A stretch of DNA of 64,000 nt, taken from Dyadobacter sp. 3J3. GTDB taxonomy: Bacteria > Bacteroidota > Bacteroidia > Cytophagales > Spirosomataceae. The notes below the pieces were generated by a model. That model made no database searches, was not told where the DNA came from, and saw only the letters and a program-made list of their open reading frames with translations. This document shows, in pieces, positions 1 through 9,376 of the stretch. The stretch lies in contig NZ_VTOL01000017.1 of the NCBI RefSeq assembly GCF_009801115.1, positions 40,331 to 104,330 on the forward strand, read 5' to 3'. Positions within the stretch are counted from its first letter, which is position 1; each line of letters opens with the position of its first letter. Made by a program: the position numbers and the translations under genes.

Positions 1-1972
1 CCGTTCCACCACGAAGAATAATGCTCTTATCTCCTTTGATATCAAATTTGAACCCCAAACGAGGAGAAACTTGTACGTTGTTCAGATATTTGTTATTTAT
101 CTCTTTCAAAGGCGTGTAAGAATACGTTCCGCCGTAGCCAGGATCCGTAGCCGCTCCTGTTACCAAAGGACTCAAAGTTGGTTTTGTAGGCAATCCTGAA
201 TAATCCAGACGAATGCCCGGAGTGATCTTAAAGTTGTCTGTAAGCTGGATATCATCCTGAATATAAGCGCTCAACAAGTTAACTTTGAATTGTGCGTAAG
301 GATTATCAAACTGATTATCAAGGTTGTTGCTTGGATCAGCGAATGGATAAGATCCTCTCACACGGTTTGGCAGTGACTGATTGTTTGGCGTACCAATTCC
401 TAAAAACTGATTCAAATTACTATATGAAATACGGCCATTCGGAGAGTTTACAAATCCGTAGTTGATGTTGTAAAACTCGTTGTGCGTACCGACTGTGAAT
501 GTGTTTTTACCTACATAAAAGGTAAAGTTATCAGTCAGTTCAAACGTTTTTTGTTTAAGATTGAAAACCGATGCCTCGCGGTCATTACCCAGGAAAATAG
601 TTCCGCCGTTATATCCGATTTCAACCTGAGGGAATGTTCTTACGTTGGAAAGCGTGTTGCGATAATCATGAATCGATGAATATCCTACGATCAAACTATT
701 GGAAGAATGTCCGCCAAACTGGCTTTTTAATTCAGCAACTGTACTTGTTTGGTTGTTGTGTTGTTTGTAATCAATACTTCCAAAGCGAAAGTTTTGTGAA
801 TCACGTTCCAGGTTGGTAGCTTCTGAAAATACAGTATTGTTACGGATCGACAACTGATGTTTGCTGTTGATGTTCCAGTCGATACGGTTGAAGAATTTAG
901 TACTTTTCGAGTTGATAGAATAATTACCAAAAGAACCAGCATCAAGACCATAATTCGTTTTTACATAATCACTGATCTGTTGTGCAACCGCAACATCTTT
1001 AATCAAAGAAGAAGCAGTGCCGGCCTGAAACTGAACAGGATCCTGGCGGTTTGTGATTTCTTCATTTGTAAAGAAGAAAAGCTTATCCTTTATCAAAGGA
1101 AGACCTACGCGCGCTCCTGTTTGGTATTCGTGGAAAGTACTTGGCAATTTTTCTTTTGCATCAGAAGCTCCGTTCCATTTGGTAACAAGCGATGAATTTC
1201 GTCCAAATCCGTATACCGATCCAGTTACTTCATTTGTTCCGCTGCGTGTCACGGCGTTTACCGAACCTCCTAAAAAGTTACCAAGTCTTACATCAAAAGG
1301 AGCAACGGCGATCTGAATATCCTGAATCGCATCAAGACTGATCGGGTTGGTACGTGTACTTGATCCCGGTTGTCCGGTCGAACCTGTTGAACCACCCAAA
1401 GAAGGGCTGAAACCAATCGCATCATTATTTACCGCGCCGTCCACTGTAACGTTATTATAACGAAAATTGGTACCAGCAAAAGAGTTGTTATTGTTCACCT
1501 GAGGAGAAGTTCTCGTCATATCGGTCATGCTGCGGGAAATTGTAGGCAAGCGGCGAATTTGATCCGCATTTATGCCGGATCCCGCACCTTCGCGCTCTCC
1601 GCCACGTGAACCTGTCACCGTTACTTCGGTCAATGTCTGGCCTGCATCTTTCAAAACCACATTTAAATTTGTCGTTTCACCAAGTTGCAAAACGATGTCA
1701 GTTAAAGTTTCAGTTTGAAATCCGACATAAGTAATCATGATCTGGTAAGGACCGCCAGCATTCATGCTGTTGATGCGGAAACGTCCGTCAACATCTGTAA
1801 CGGTTGCATATTTAGTTCCGGTTGGCACATAAGTGGCCTGAACCGTTGCTCCAATTAAACTTTCTTTTTTAGAGTCATTAACAAGGCCGCTTATTCCACT
1901 GGTTGTGATCTGGGCCTGAGAGATCGTTGCAAATAATAATAAAAATAGCAGGGTAGAAACTGAAAGCTTCAT
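1..1972 (-). CDS. TonB-dependent receptor, Oar-like, C-terminal part outside the window
   Basis: Outer-membrane active-transport receptor energised by TonB. The gene reads leftward from an ATG at 1972 and runs off the window at base 1, so about 657 residues are visible. A signal peptide (MKLSVSTLLFLLLFATISQA) is followed by a carboxypeptidase-regulatory-like beta-sandwich (residues ~23-105, with GISGLVNDSKKE and GRFRI). A plug domain starting near SGINADQIRRLP and the first barrel strands come next. The plug carries long Asn/Ser/Gly-rich loops typical of the Oar family, which is distinct from SusC because no SusD follows in view. The substrate cannot be told from sequence. The downstream neighbours (MarR, Usp) are unrelated. 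Confidence 0.9.
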   Translation of the reverse strand, partial: MKLSVSTLLFLLLFATISQAQITTSGISGLVNDSKKESLIGATVQATYVPTGTKYATVTDVDGRFRINSMNAGGPYQIMITYVGFQTETLTDIVLQLGETTNLNVVLKDAGQTLTEVTVTGSRGGEREGAGSGINADQIRRLPTISRSMTDMTRTSPQVNNNNSFAGTNFRYNNVTVDGAVNNDAIGFSPSLGGSTGSTGQPGSSTRTNPISLDAIQDIQIAVAPFDVRLGNFLGGSVNAVTRSGTNEVTGSVYGFGRNSSLVTKWNGASDAKEKLPSTFHEYQTGARVGLPLIKDKLFFFTNEEITNRQDPVQFQAGTASSLIKDVAVAQQISDYVKTNYGLDAGSFGNYSINSKSTKFFNRIDWNINSKHQLSIRNNTVFSEATNLERDSQNFRFGSIDYKQHNNQTSTVAELKSQFGGHSSNSLIVGYSSIHDYRNTLSNVRTFPQVEIGYNGGTIFLGNDREASVFNLKQKTFELTDNFTFYVGKNTFTVGTHNEFYNINYGFVNSPNGRISYSNLNQFLGIGTPNNQSLPNRVRGSYPFADPSNNLDNQFDNPYAQFKVNLLSAYIQDDIQLTDNFKITPGIRLDYSGLPTKPTLSPLVTGAATDPGYGGTYSYTPLKEINNKYLNNVQVSPRLGFKFDIKGDKSIILRGGT

Positions 1973-2140
1973 GATTCGTAACTGTTTGATTGTTTTTGTT
2001 ATACAATACAAAAGTCACAGAAAGAGATAGAATGTATGTTAAGGCAATGTTATGTAACGTGTTTTTAATCCTTTATTAATTTCATAATCGGTCTGTGGTA
2101 TTTGTGAAACGTATTAAAAAAAGAGAACTTAAAAACGTGA

Positions 2141-2584
2141 TCATATTAGTAAATTAGCCTCCATATTTTTGAGTTGACCTGTGATTTTCTTCATTTCCTG
2201 CCTGGGCAGATTTCTCGTCAGAACTTGATAAAAGTCGTTTAATAGAGGTTTCAGCTGCTTTTCATACTCCTTTCCGGATTCGGTCAATGATATGATTTTA
2301 TTTCGGCGGTCAGCTGGATGTTCGTTTCGAATGATCAGATTTCTTTTGGCCAGATTATCCAGAAGCGAAGTAAGACTTGCTTTGTTTTTTTGAACGTGGT
2401 CTGCAATTTCCTGCTGGTTAATTTCCCCTTTTCGCCAAAGCACGGCCAGCACCTGAACCATTTCGTAAGTAAGATCCAGCTTGTCTTCGCGTATACGCCG
2501 CTGGACATATTGTTTCATCGCAATCCTGATATTCAGAATTGCATCGATCATAGCCTTGGTTTCTTTTAAAGGATCTTCCGTCAT
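2141..2584 (-). CDS. MarR-family transcriptional regulator
   Basis: A winged-helix repressor of 147 residues, the usual MarR length. The core wHTH lies at roughly residues 45-110. It holds the recognition-helix region INQQEIADHVQKNKASLTSL and the wing signature HPADRRNKIISLTESGK, where DxRxxxxxLT is the family hallmark. The ATG at 2584 is chosen over an upstream in-frame TTG at 2596 because it gives the normal length. The gene stands alone between the TonB receptor promoter and a universal stress protein that reads in the same direction. The ligand and targets are not evident, but autoregulation would be normal for the family. Confidence 0.9.
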   Translation of the reverse strand: MTEDPLKETKAMIDAILNIRIAMKQYVQRRIREDKLDLTYEMVQVLAVLWRKGEINQQEIADHVQKNKASLTSLLDNLAKRNLIIRNEHPADRRNKIISLTESGKEYEKQLKPLLNDFYQVLTRNLPRQEMKKITGQLKNMEANLLI

Positions 2585-2669
2585 TTTTAAGTACAAATCT
2601 GAGTGATTATGAAGAGGTCAATAACTCAGATTCGTAATTTTTTAATTGTTCCGAAATCAGTTTCATCTT

Positions 2670-3497
2670 TTAGTTTTCCTTGAAAATCAATACCGGAATT
2701 TTTGCATTTAAAGTGATCGCTTCGGTAATGTTTTGGTGGGTAAGGTTATAGAAAAAACTGTACCGGCCGGGAAGGGCTACGATAAGCTGAATATCCCTGC
2801 TTTCATATGCGAAATCCAGAATTCCTTTTGCAATATTTTTTTCCTGGGCATAATAAACCGTATAGCTGAAATCACCCAGCATTTCCTTGATCTGCGCCTG
2901 GTAATTTTCGTCGTCGCCGGTATGTTTATTATCCACATTCAGAATCACAAGTTCAGGATTTGGCAGCATCTGGCGCAAACGATTAAGTCTTGGAAGTTGA
3001 GAGATTGCTCCGGCGGCACAGGGTACCAATACTCTTTCCACTTTTTTATATTTACTAGCCGACGGGATGATCAAAACCGGAATTGTACTGATCTGCGCTA
3101 TTTCGATCAAATAGTCTCCAATCGGACTTTCCTCGTTATTTGCATCACTTCCCAAAATCAGCAGAGTTGGGATTTGGTCTCTGATCATATCATGAACTGC
3201 ACGCAACATAGGCAGGTCACAAATGGCAACTTCGATTTGCACACCGGGTTTACACTGTTTAAGCAATTGCTGTGCGGTTAAAGTCAGTTGTTCTTCGGTT
3301 TCTGTTCTTTCCTGAACAATGTATTCGGCATTAGACTGCCCGTAGCCCGAAGGAATAATATTGGAATAAATGGAAACGTAATGTGTTTTAAGTAAGATAA
3401 TTTTCTCAATATCAATGTCTTGATTCAGGTCTGCGATAAACTGCAAGGCGTTGGAAGAAGTATTTGAAAAATCGACGGGAATCAGTATCGTTTTCAT
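2670..3497 (-). CDS. Universal stress protein with two tandem Usp domains
   Basis: Cytoplasmic stress protein of 275 residues made of two UspA alpha/beta domains (about 1-140 and 150-275). The first begins MKTILIPVDFSNTSSNA and contains a nucleotide-loop-like ILGSDANNEESPIGDYL segment. The second begins KVERVLVPCAAG and ends with IPVLIF, the usual last strand. Neither domain has a fully canonical G-x2-G-x9-G(S/T) ATP loop, so nucleotide binding is uncertain. It sits upstream of the MarR gene on the same strand with an 85-base gap. They may be co-transcribed, but nothing in the sequence proves it. Confidence 0.88.
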   Translation of the reverse strand: MKTILIPVDFSNTSSNALQFIADLNQDIDIEKIILLKTHYVSIYSNIIPSGYGQSNAEYIVQERTETEEQLTLTAQQLLKQCKPGVQIEVAICDLPMLRAVHDMIRDQIPTLLILGSDANNEESPIGDYLIEIAQISTIPVLIIPSASKYKKVERVLVPCAAGAISQLPRLNRLRQMLPNPELVILNVDNKHTGDDENYQAQIKEMLGDFSYTVYYAQEKNIAKGILDFAYESRDIQLIVALPGRYSFFYNLTHQNITEAITLNAKIPVLIFKEN

Positions 3498-3799
3498 TTT
3501 ACTTGAATTTAGGATGTATTTTTTTTGTTTAAATTTTTCTGATTTAAACTTTTCAACACGATTTACAATCGCATTTATAATACTTAAAGTTAAGCATTGA
3601 ATAGTTAAAATTCAAACTAAATTTGATAAGAAAAATTAATGGTTTTGGTGAATTTTATCTTGTGATATTTCTAAATATAACATGATGCACAAAATGGGGT
3701 TAAATTTATTTCAATAGCTATGATTATCTATTTCCCTTTCTCTATTTGCAAGCCAGGATTATTTTTAATAGCTTATATCCTAAACCTCATTCTTAACTA
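3498..3799. other. Divergent intergenic region, no gene seen
   Basis: About 300 AT-rich bases separate the leftward Usp gene from the rightward TlpA-like gene and must hold both promoters. I see no clear TAnnTTTG element, strong dyad or remnant reading frame. Confidence 0.5.
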
Positions 3800-4858
3800 A
3801 TGAACAAATTAATAGCAGCCGATAAAATTGTATTTTTTATCGCAATGGCCTTGATCGCTTTTAACGCATCTGCGCAGAAGCCAAAATTGACAGGATATAT
3901 AAAAGGAGTAAATGATAAACCAATTGTTTTTGGGTATTCACAAAAAGGGAAAGATCATATGGATACTGTTTATGCAAAAAATGATCATTTTGTGTATTTC
4001 CCTAAACCTACCGACGATGGTATGATTCGACTTACAATTAATCCAGCAAGATCAACACGTTTTTGGTACGAAAGTGGAGATATTGATCTTATTGGTTTCA
4101 TTGAAAAACCATATGCACTTACTGTAAAGGGCGGAACTGAAAATAATATTTTAACAAACTACAATACGACAATTAATTGGCCATATGTTGACAAGATGCG
4201 TACTTTATCCAGATCCGATTTTGAAGCAGCAATAGAAGAAAGACGAAAAGCTACCCTTGATTTTATTGCAAAATATCCAAATGCGCGAACCAGTGCGAAT
4301 CTGCTAGAGCAGGAAACTCATCATTCTGACAATGATATTAATATTTTCGAAAAATTGTTTGCTTCTTTTTCTCCGTCAGTGAAGAAAAGCTCTGATGGTC
4401 AGGAAGTAGAAAAACGAATCAGCATAATTAAAAACCAGCCCGTTGTAGGAAAAAAAGCCATCGATTTTACGCTGGCAGATACATCTGGCAAAAAAGTTAC
4501 TTTGTCATCTTTTCAAGGAAAATATGTACTTCTTGATTTTTGGGGGCATTGGTGCAGTCCCTGCATAGGCGCTTTTCCTGATTTGGTAAAAATTCATGAG
4601 CAGTATGCCGATAAGCTTGTCATGATCGGTGTTGCGGCAGAATATAACGATGACAAAAAACTATGGACTAAGGCTATAAAAAAGGGAAATGCAACATGGA
4701 TACAGGTTTCAGAACTGGAAGGAGATCGTGGTAAGGTTAATACCAAATACAATATTGTGGAGTTCCCGACTTACTTTTTGCTTGATCCAAATGGTATGGT
4801 TGTGAGTCGGGTAAACCATGTGGATGAATTGAAAAAGGTTTTAGAAGTGGTTAAATAA
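3800..4858 (+). CDS. TlpA-family thiol-disulfide oxidoreductase with DUF4369-like N-terminus
   Basis: Exported thioredoxin-fold protein of 352 residues. A signal peptide (residues 1-25, ending NASA) is followed by a DUF4369-like beta domain (~28-110) and a helical linker. A C-terminal AhpC/TSA-thioredoxin domain (~213-352) carries the redox motif WCSPC, Cys252 and Cys255. A conserved FPTYFLLD segment supplies the cis-proline. Proteins of this build keep periplasmic cysteines reduced or oxidised, for example in cytochrome maturation, but the partner is unknown. It stands alone, and a related lipoprotein-like copy lies at 49203-50663. Confidence 0.9.
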   Translation: MNKLIAADKIVFFIAMALIAFNASAQKPKLTGYIKGVNDKPIVFGYSQKGKDHMDTVYAKNDHFVYFPKPTDDGMIRLTINPARSTRFWYESGDIDLIGFIEKPYALTVKGGTENNILTNYNTTINWPYVDKMRTLSRSDFEAAIEERRKATLDFIAKYPNARTSANLLEQETHHSDNDINIFEKLFASFSPSVKKSSDGQEVEKRISIIKNQPVVGKKAIDFTLADTSGKKVTLSSFQGKYVLLDFWGHWCSPCIGAFPDLVKIHEQYADKLVMIGVAAEYNDDKKLWTKAIKKGNATWIQVSELEGDRGKVNTKYNIVEFPTYFLLDPNGMVVSRVNHVDELKKVLEVVK

Positions 4859-5003
4859 CGGATTATTACATTTCAGATTATTAGTATTTTAAAGGTGTAA
4901 GTTAGAAATTTTTATTTCATAGCCTTCATGTTTACAACTTATCGACATTTCGTTTAAAGGGCGTATAATCGATTTGTTTTTAAAAAATTTTAATGCAAAA
5001 ATT

Positions 5004-5672
5004 ATGGCAGATTATCAGGTTAAAGTTCTTGCTGTTAAAGATGTAACCCATAACGTTCACGCTTTTACGATAGAAAAACCGGCAGGTTTTACTTATGCGC
5101 CAGGTGAGGCCACGGATCTTTCGATCTTGAAAGAAAACTGGAAAGCAGAAAAGCGCCCTTTTACATTTACTTCATTACCAGAGAGCGAAACGCTTGAATT
5201 TACAATAAAATCATACACGGATCATGACGGTGTGACCAACCAGTTGACCCAAATAAAACCTGGTGATAATTTTGAAATCAGTGATGCCTGGGGAGCAATA
5301 TCATATCAGGGCGAAGGAGTATTTCTGGCAGGTGGTGCCGGAATCACTCCTTTCATAGCCATTTTCCGACATTTGTATTCGCAAAATAAAGTTGGTAGCA
5401 ACCGTTTATTTTTCTCCAATAAAACCGTTTCCGATATTATTTTGAAGGAAGAATTTGAAGAAATATTGGGTGAGCAATTCTTTAACCTTATTTCATCTGA
5501 ACAAGCGGAAGGATTTTATCAAGGTCGAATTGATAAGAAATTTCTTCAAACGCATATCCGCGATTTCTCGCAACCGTTTTACGTATGCGGTCCGGATGCT
5601 TTTACTTCGTCGATTTTATCAGCTCTGGAAGAACTTGGCGCAAAAGCTGAATCTCTTGTATTTGAAAAATAA
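5004..5672 (+). CDS. Ferredoxin/flavodoxin reductase-like FAD and NAD-binding protein
   Basis: Cytosolic flavoprotein of 222 residues in the ferredoxin-NADP reductase superfamily. The N-terminal beta-barrel has the FAD motif RPFTFTSLP (RxYS-like). The nucleotide-binding half has GGAGITPFIAIFRHL and ends with YVCGPDAF near the C-terminus, as in FNR proteins. There is no 2Fe-2S domain, so it must work with a separate carrier. The ATG at 5004 is preferred to an in-frame TTG at 4974. It converges with the EamA transporter gene, with 17 bases between the two stops. The physiological electron acceptor is not evident. Confidence 0.87.
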   Translation: MADYQVKVLAVKDVTHNVHAFTIEKPAGFTYAPGEATDLSILKENWKAEKRPFTFTSLPESETLEFTIKSYTDHDGVTNQLTQIKPGDNFEISDAWGAISYQGEGVFLAGGAGITPFIAIFRHLYSQNKVGSNRLFFSNKTVSDIILKEEFEEILGEQFFNLISSEQAEGFYQGRIDKKFLQTHIRDFSQPFYVCGPDAFTSSILSALEELGAKAESLVFEK

Positions 5673-5689
5673 CTTATTTTTTGAAATCA

Positions 5690-6619
5690 TCAGAGTTTTT
5701 GAGAATCTACCAGTTTTGCATTATGGATTTGGGGTTCATAAAAAGTTTTCAAATTGATAACGATTACTGACCCAAGTATTAACGCTACCCCTGTCCATTG
5801 TACCAGGGAAACGGCCTCTCCAAGAATCACATGCGCCGAGAAAATGGAGATAGGAATTTCTACCGCCGCTATTATCCCACCGAGTGCCATGCCAGTCATC
5901 GGCATTCCTTTGGTAAACAATAAAGGCGGTAAAATGGTACCAAAAAGTGCAAGTACGACACCCCATTTTAGAAAAGGAAGCCAGTTAAAATATTGCAGTA
6001 TATCTGTATTCCAGAATAACAGGACTATCATCATTCCGCCGGCAATCAGGTATTTGCTCCTTGTATGACTATCAAGATTTGAAGCAACATGATTGGAAGC
6101 GTGCATGGAAATGGTGTAACAACAGGCGGCCAAAAGTCCTAGAATAATTCCTTTCCAGTTTAAATCTACACTCTGGCTGAAAATATTTGTCGCCAGTACT
6201 GTTCCTGAAACGATAAGTATAGCACCCAGGATTTTCGACAAACTGACCGGAGTTTTTTGCCAGAATGCTTCCCAGACAATACTCATCCAGATTGTTTGCA
6301 TTAGTAAAATAATACCAACCGACACAGGAATGTAGCGTATCGACAAATAATAAAAACAACTGGTCATACCCAGGGAAGTGCCAAAAAGTAATAATTTCAA
6401 TTTGCCTTTTTTGTCATTATTATTAGTCTTGGTCGCACTGCCACCTTTTATTTTGGAATAACAAATCAAGAAAAGCAACCCGATTAAAAACTGTGCAAAA
6501 ATCAATAGACTGGTATGGACTCCCTGATTATTTGCGAATTTGACGATTGTGGCCAGTATTCCATAACTTGCTGCACCCAATGCAATTAATGCGGCACCTT
6601 CAATTTTTTTAATATTCAT
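5690..6619 (-). CDS. EamA/DMT-superfamily transporter
   Basis: Inner-membrane permease of 309 residues with about ten hydrophobic helices in two EamA repeats (about 5-140 and 155-295), the standard drug/metabolite transporter layout. The second repeat contains MTGMALGGIIAAVEIPISIFSAHVILGE, typical of the family's last helices. The substrate is unknown. It follows a sulfatase and a Crp-family regulator on the same strand (gaps of 21 and 103 bases), so the three may form one transcript. Confidence 0.88.
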   Translation of the reverse strand: MNIKKIEGAALIALGAASYGILATIVKFANNQGVHTSLLIFAQFLIGLLFLICYSKIKGGSATKTNNNDKKGKLKLLLFGTSLGMTSCFYYLSIRYIPVSVGIILLMQTIWMSIVWEAFWQKTPVSLSKILGAILIVSGTVLATNIFSQSVDLNWKGIILGLLAACCYTISMHASNHVASNLDSHTRSKYLIAGGMMIVLLFWNTDILQYFNWLPFLKWGVVLALFGTILPPLLFTKGMPMTGMALGGIIAAVEIPISIFSAHVILGEAVSLVQWTGVALILGSVIVINLKTFYEPQIHNAKLVDSQKL

Positions 6620-6722
6620 AACTTAATGTAAACGAGAAACTGATAAAGTGAAATTCGAGCAACAAAGTTCAACTTCTCTTTGACAGGGAACATTTACATA
6701 TGTTGAGACTTAGAAGAAATCA

Positions 6723-7292
6723 TTACACCGATTTTCTTATTCGGCTGAGTTGGGTAGGGGTTATGCCCAGAAAAGAAGCGATTTGGTGTAATTTCAACCG
6801 GCTTTCAATTTGTAGATATTCCTCGCGAAATTTTCGATATCGTGCTGCTGCCGTTTCGTATTTGAGACTGATTTCCAGATGCTCTTTTTTGACAACCCAG
6901 TTTTTCTCAAGATAGGCAATGTGGAAAAAAGCAAGTTCAGGATACTTGTGCATCAAACAGCGATACTCCATATTGTTGTAAGTCAAAACAGTGCTGTCTT
7001 CCAGTGCACAGATATTAAAAAGGCTCGGGGTATTTTCTATTAGGGCAGATGTGGAAGCGATCAGGGAATTTTCGGCAAAAAACTTTTTGATGATAATATC
7101 TCCGTTTTCTGAAGTGAGGTAATAGGAGAAAAGTCCCTTGGAAACAAAGGCATAGGAAACTGGAATTTCCCCAGCCCGAAGCAAAAATTCATTTTTCTGA
7201 ATAAAACGGGTCTTTAAAAGACCAGCAATTTCATTTCTACATGCTTCGGACAAGGTATAATACTGCTCAATTTCCTGAAAAAATTCTTCCAT
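6723..7292 (-). CDS. Crp/Fnr-family transcriptional regulator
   Basis: A protein of 189 residues. A cyclic-nucleotide-binding-like beta-roll occupies about 20-115 (NEFLLRAGEIPVSYAFVSKG, then GDIIIKKFFAENSL). A C-terminal helix-turn-helix contains LKLHQIASFLGITPTQLSRI. It lacks the strict cAMP-pocket RxS signature and the Fnr cysteines, as is common for Bacteroidota members, so the effector is unknown. The gene begins 21 bases after the sulfatase stop and probably shares its transcript. Confidence 0.9.
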   Translation of the reverse strand: MEEFFQEIEQYYTLSEACRNEIAGLLKTRFIQKNEFLLRAGEIPVSYAFVSKGLFSYYLTSENGDIIIKKFFAENSLIASTSALIENTPSLFNICALEDSTVLTYNNMEYRCLMHKYPELAFFHIAYLEKNWVVKKEHLEISLKYETAAARYRKFREEYLQIESRLKLHQIASFLGITPTQLSRIRKSV

Positions 7293-7313
7293 GATTTAGA
7301 ATGTACAGTCGGA

Positions 7314-9032
7314 TTATTTAGCACTAGCCTGACTGGGTTTGGGAAATACCTGATGGGTTTTCGCCCAGCTGTTCCAAAGACTGTCAAGCTGATGCACCTT
7401 GGATGGATTACTGGCGGCCAAATCAATGGTTTCCGTTTTGTCCTTACTTAAATCATATAAATGCCAGCTCGAATCTCTTGGAAATGACACCAGTTTCCAG
7501 TTTTCGCTGCGAATATATCTGGCTCCAAAATGTTCATTGAAAAGCTGTATGTGTCCTTTTTCATTTTTATTTTGAAAAGAACCTGCCATACTTTCACCGG
7601 AAGATGGGGTGATCTTTTTACCGTTAAAACTTGAAGGATATTCTGTGCCAGCCAGTTCGCAGAACGTAAGCATAAAATCCATAACATGACCGGTGAAATC
7701 ACTAAATCCTCCTTTTTTAATCGTAATACCTTTTGGCCAGAATACAATCAGTGGCGTGTGTATTCCGCCTTCAAAAGATTGCTCTTTCCAGTAGCGGTAA
7801 GGTGTATTGGCAACGTGAGCCCAACGTGGACCAATGGATGAATAGGTAGTTTGAGGGCCCGGAGCTGCCTGTTTTTTTGTAGCATAAACAATTGTTTTAC
7901 CATCCCGCGTCTGACTTGGGCGGTCGAAACCCGGGCCGTAATTCGCACAGTTTTCAGCACTGGCACCATTGTCGGACAAGAATAATATAAGGGTATTGTC
8001 CAGTTGTCCGGTTTGTTTCAAGGCATTGATAATTCGACCGATGCCCTGATCCATGTTGTCAATCATGGCGGCGTGCACGGCCATTGCGGTAGCGTCCCAA
8101 TCTTTATCCGGATTGTTTTCCCATTTTGGTTCGTCGATAGGATCAATCGGAAGTTTTGTTGTTGCCGGATCAATCAGGCCTAGTTTGATCATTTTTTTGT
8201 ACCGTTTTTCCCGAATTACATCCCAGCCAACTTTGTAGGTTTCTTTATATTTCGCAATATCTTTTGGCTTTGCCATCAGCGGCCAGTGCGGTGCATTTTG
8301 TGCTACATAAATAAAAAATGGTTTGTCGCCTTTTGCATATTCTTTGATATAAGAAACCGTGGTGTCATTAATAGCATCCGTATGGTAATAATCCTTTGGA
8401 ACCGATTTCACAGGCTCCGTACAATTGACCAGACTGAAAGGATCGAAAAAATCAATCACACCCCAAATCGTGCCAAAGAATTTCTCAAAACCTTTGGCAG
8501 TAGGGTATTGCTCAACCGGAGAAAATGGCCCGAAATCTTTTTGGTGGTTAAGCCAGTCCAGCTGCTCCTTTGGATCTTTTTGAGAAAACGTATTGGAAAC
8601 ATGCCATTTGCCGGACATGGCCGTGTGGTAACCTGCTGATTTTAGTACTTCGGCTATTGTTACCGCGTTATCGGTAATGTGCCCCTGATAACCAGGCGTA
8701 TCTTCGGCCTCAGTCATTTTCCCAATTCCGGCCTGCTGATTATACAAACCTGTAAGCAAAGAAGCGCGGGTAGGGCAGCACCGGGAAGTATTGTAAAACT
8801 GCCGGTATCGAATTCCATTTTGCGCAAGAAAATCAAGATTGGGCGTCTGGATTTCTCCGCCGTAACATCCTGCATCTGAAAATCCCATGTCATCCGCCAT
8901 GATGACGATAATATTGGGGCGTTTAGCTGGAGTTTTACTATTTATATTTTCCGTTTTGCTCTTCCAGGAGAGCAGTGCGGTGATAGCAATCGTAAAAAAA
9001 AGGACGCCGGAAAAGATCTTTATTTTGTTCAT
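7314..9032 (-). CDS. Secreted sulfatase (arylsulfatase-type)
   Basis: Sulfate-ester hydrolase of 572 residues with an N-terminal signal or anchor helix. Metal ligands Asp47-Asp48 lie in IIVIMADDMGFSD. The formylglycine signature is Cys85-C-P-T-R followed by ASLLTG, matching C-x-P-x-R-x4-TG, so Cys85 is the residue to be oxidised. Further conserved parts are NAPHWPL and LFLSDNGAS. The substrate (glycan or small aryl sulfate) cannot be inferred. No sulfatase-maturating enzyme is in the window, so one must lie elsewhere. It is the first gene of a likely run with the Crp regulator and the EamA transporter. Confidence 0.93.
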   Translation of the reverse strand: MNKIKIFSGVLFFTIAITALLSWKSKTENINSKTPAKRPNIIVIMADDMGFSDAGCYGGEIQTPNLDFLAQNGIRYRQFYNTSRCCPTRASLLTGLYNQQAGIGKMTEAEDTPGYQGHITDNAVTIAEVLKSAGYHTAMSGKWHVSNTFSQKDPKEQLDWLNHQKDFGPFSPVEQYPTAKGFEKFFGTIWGVIDFFDPFSLVNCTEPVKSVPKDYYHTDAINDTTVSYIKEYAKGDKPFFIYVAQNAPHWPLMAKPKDIAKYKETYKVGWDVIREKRYKKMIKLGLIDPATTKLPIDPIDEPKWENNPDKDWDATAMAVHAAMIDNMDQGIGRIINALKQTGQLDNTLILFLSDNGASAENCANYGPGFDRPSQTRDGKTIVYATKKQAAPGPQTTYSSIGPRWAHVANTPYRYWKEQSFEGGIHTPLIVFWPKGITIKKGGFSDFTGHVMDFMLTFCELAGTEYPSSFNGKKITPSSGESMAGSFQNKNEKGHIQLFNEHFGARYIRSENWKLVSFPRDSSWHLYDLSKDKTETIDLAASNPSKVHQLDSLWNSWAKTHQVFPKPSQASAK

Positions 9033-9376
9033 TGCAACAGGGGAGATTGTTTTTAGCAGCTAATCTACCGGCTAAGTTATATCAATCATCATGCGCTTTT
9101 TAGAAATCAGAGAAATTATTTTGGAAATCAATTTGGTGTAAAAGAATTGAAATGTAGCCTCAACAGCATTATATATGTTTATATTCTGATAAGTTTTTGT
9201 CTGATTTCAACTATTCCATCAGGTGCTTAAATTTTGAAAAACTTTCACTGAAAGTAGCATCGGATTTTTTGAAAAATAGTGAAATCCTGTTTATATTGAA
9301 GCTGACGTCTTTCATGGAATCTGTCTGACTATCAGAGCTTCCTGTTTTTGATCATCTTTAATAAACCCTAATTTTA
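9033..9376. other. Divergent intergenic region with small dyads
   Basis: These 344 bases lie between the sulfatase start and the dipeptidase start. Around 9240-9257 there is a short perfect dyad, ACTTTCA-C-TGAAAGT. An imperfect GGATTT/GAAATCC pair follows at about 9261-9286. Either could be an operator half-site pair, but nothing identifies the regulator. No coding remnant is seen. Confidence 0.35.

Noticed and set aside
2733..3281. Open frame of 182 codons on the plus strand within the universal stress protein gene
   Set aside because: It is an antisense shadow of the Usp gene. The product has no domain, while the opposite strand encodes a clear two-domain Usp.
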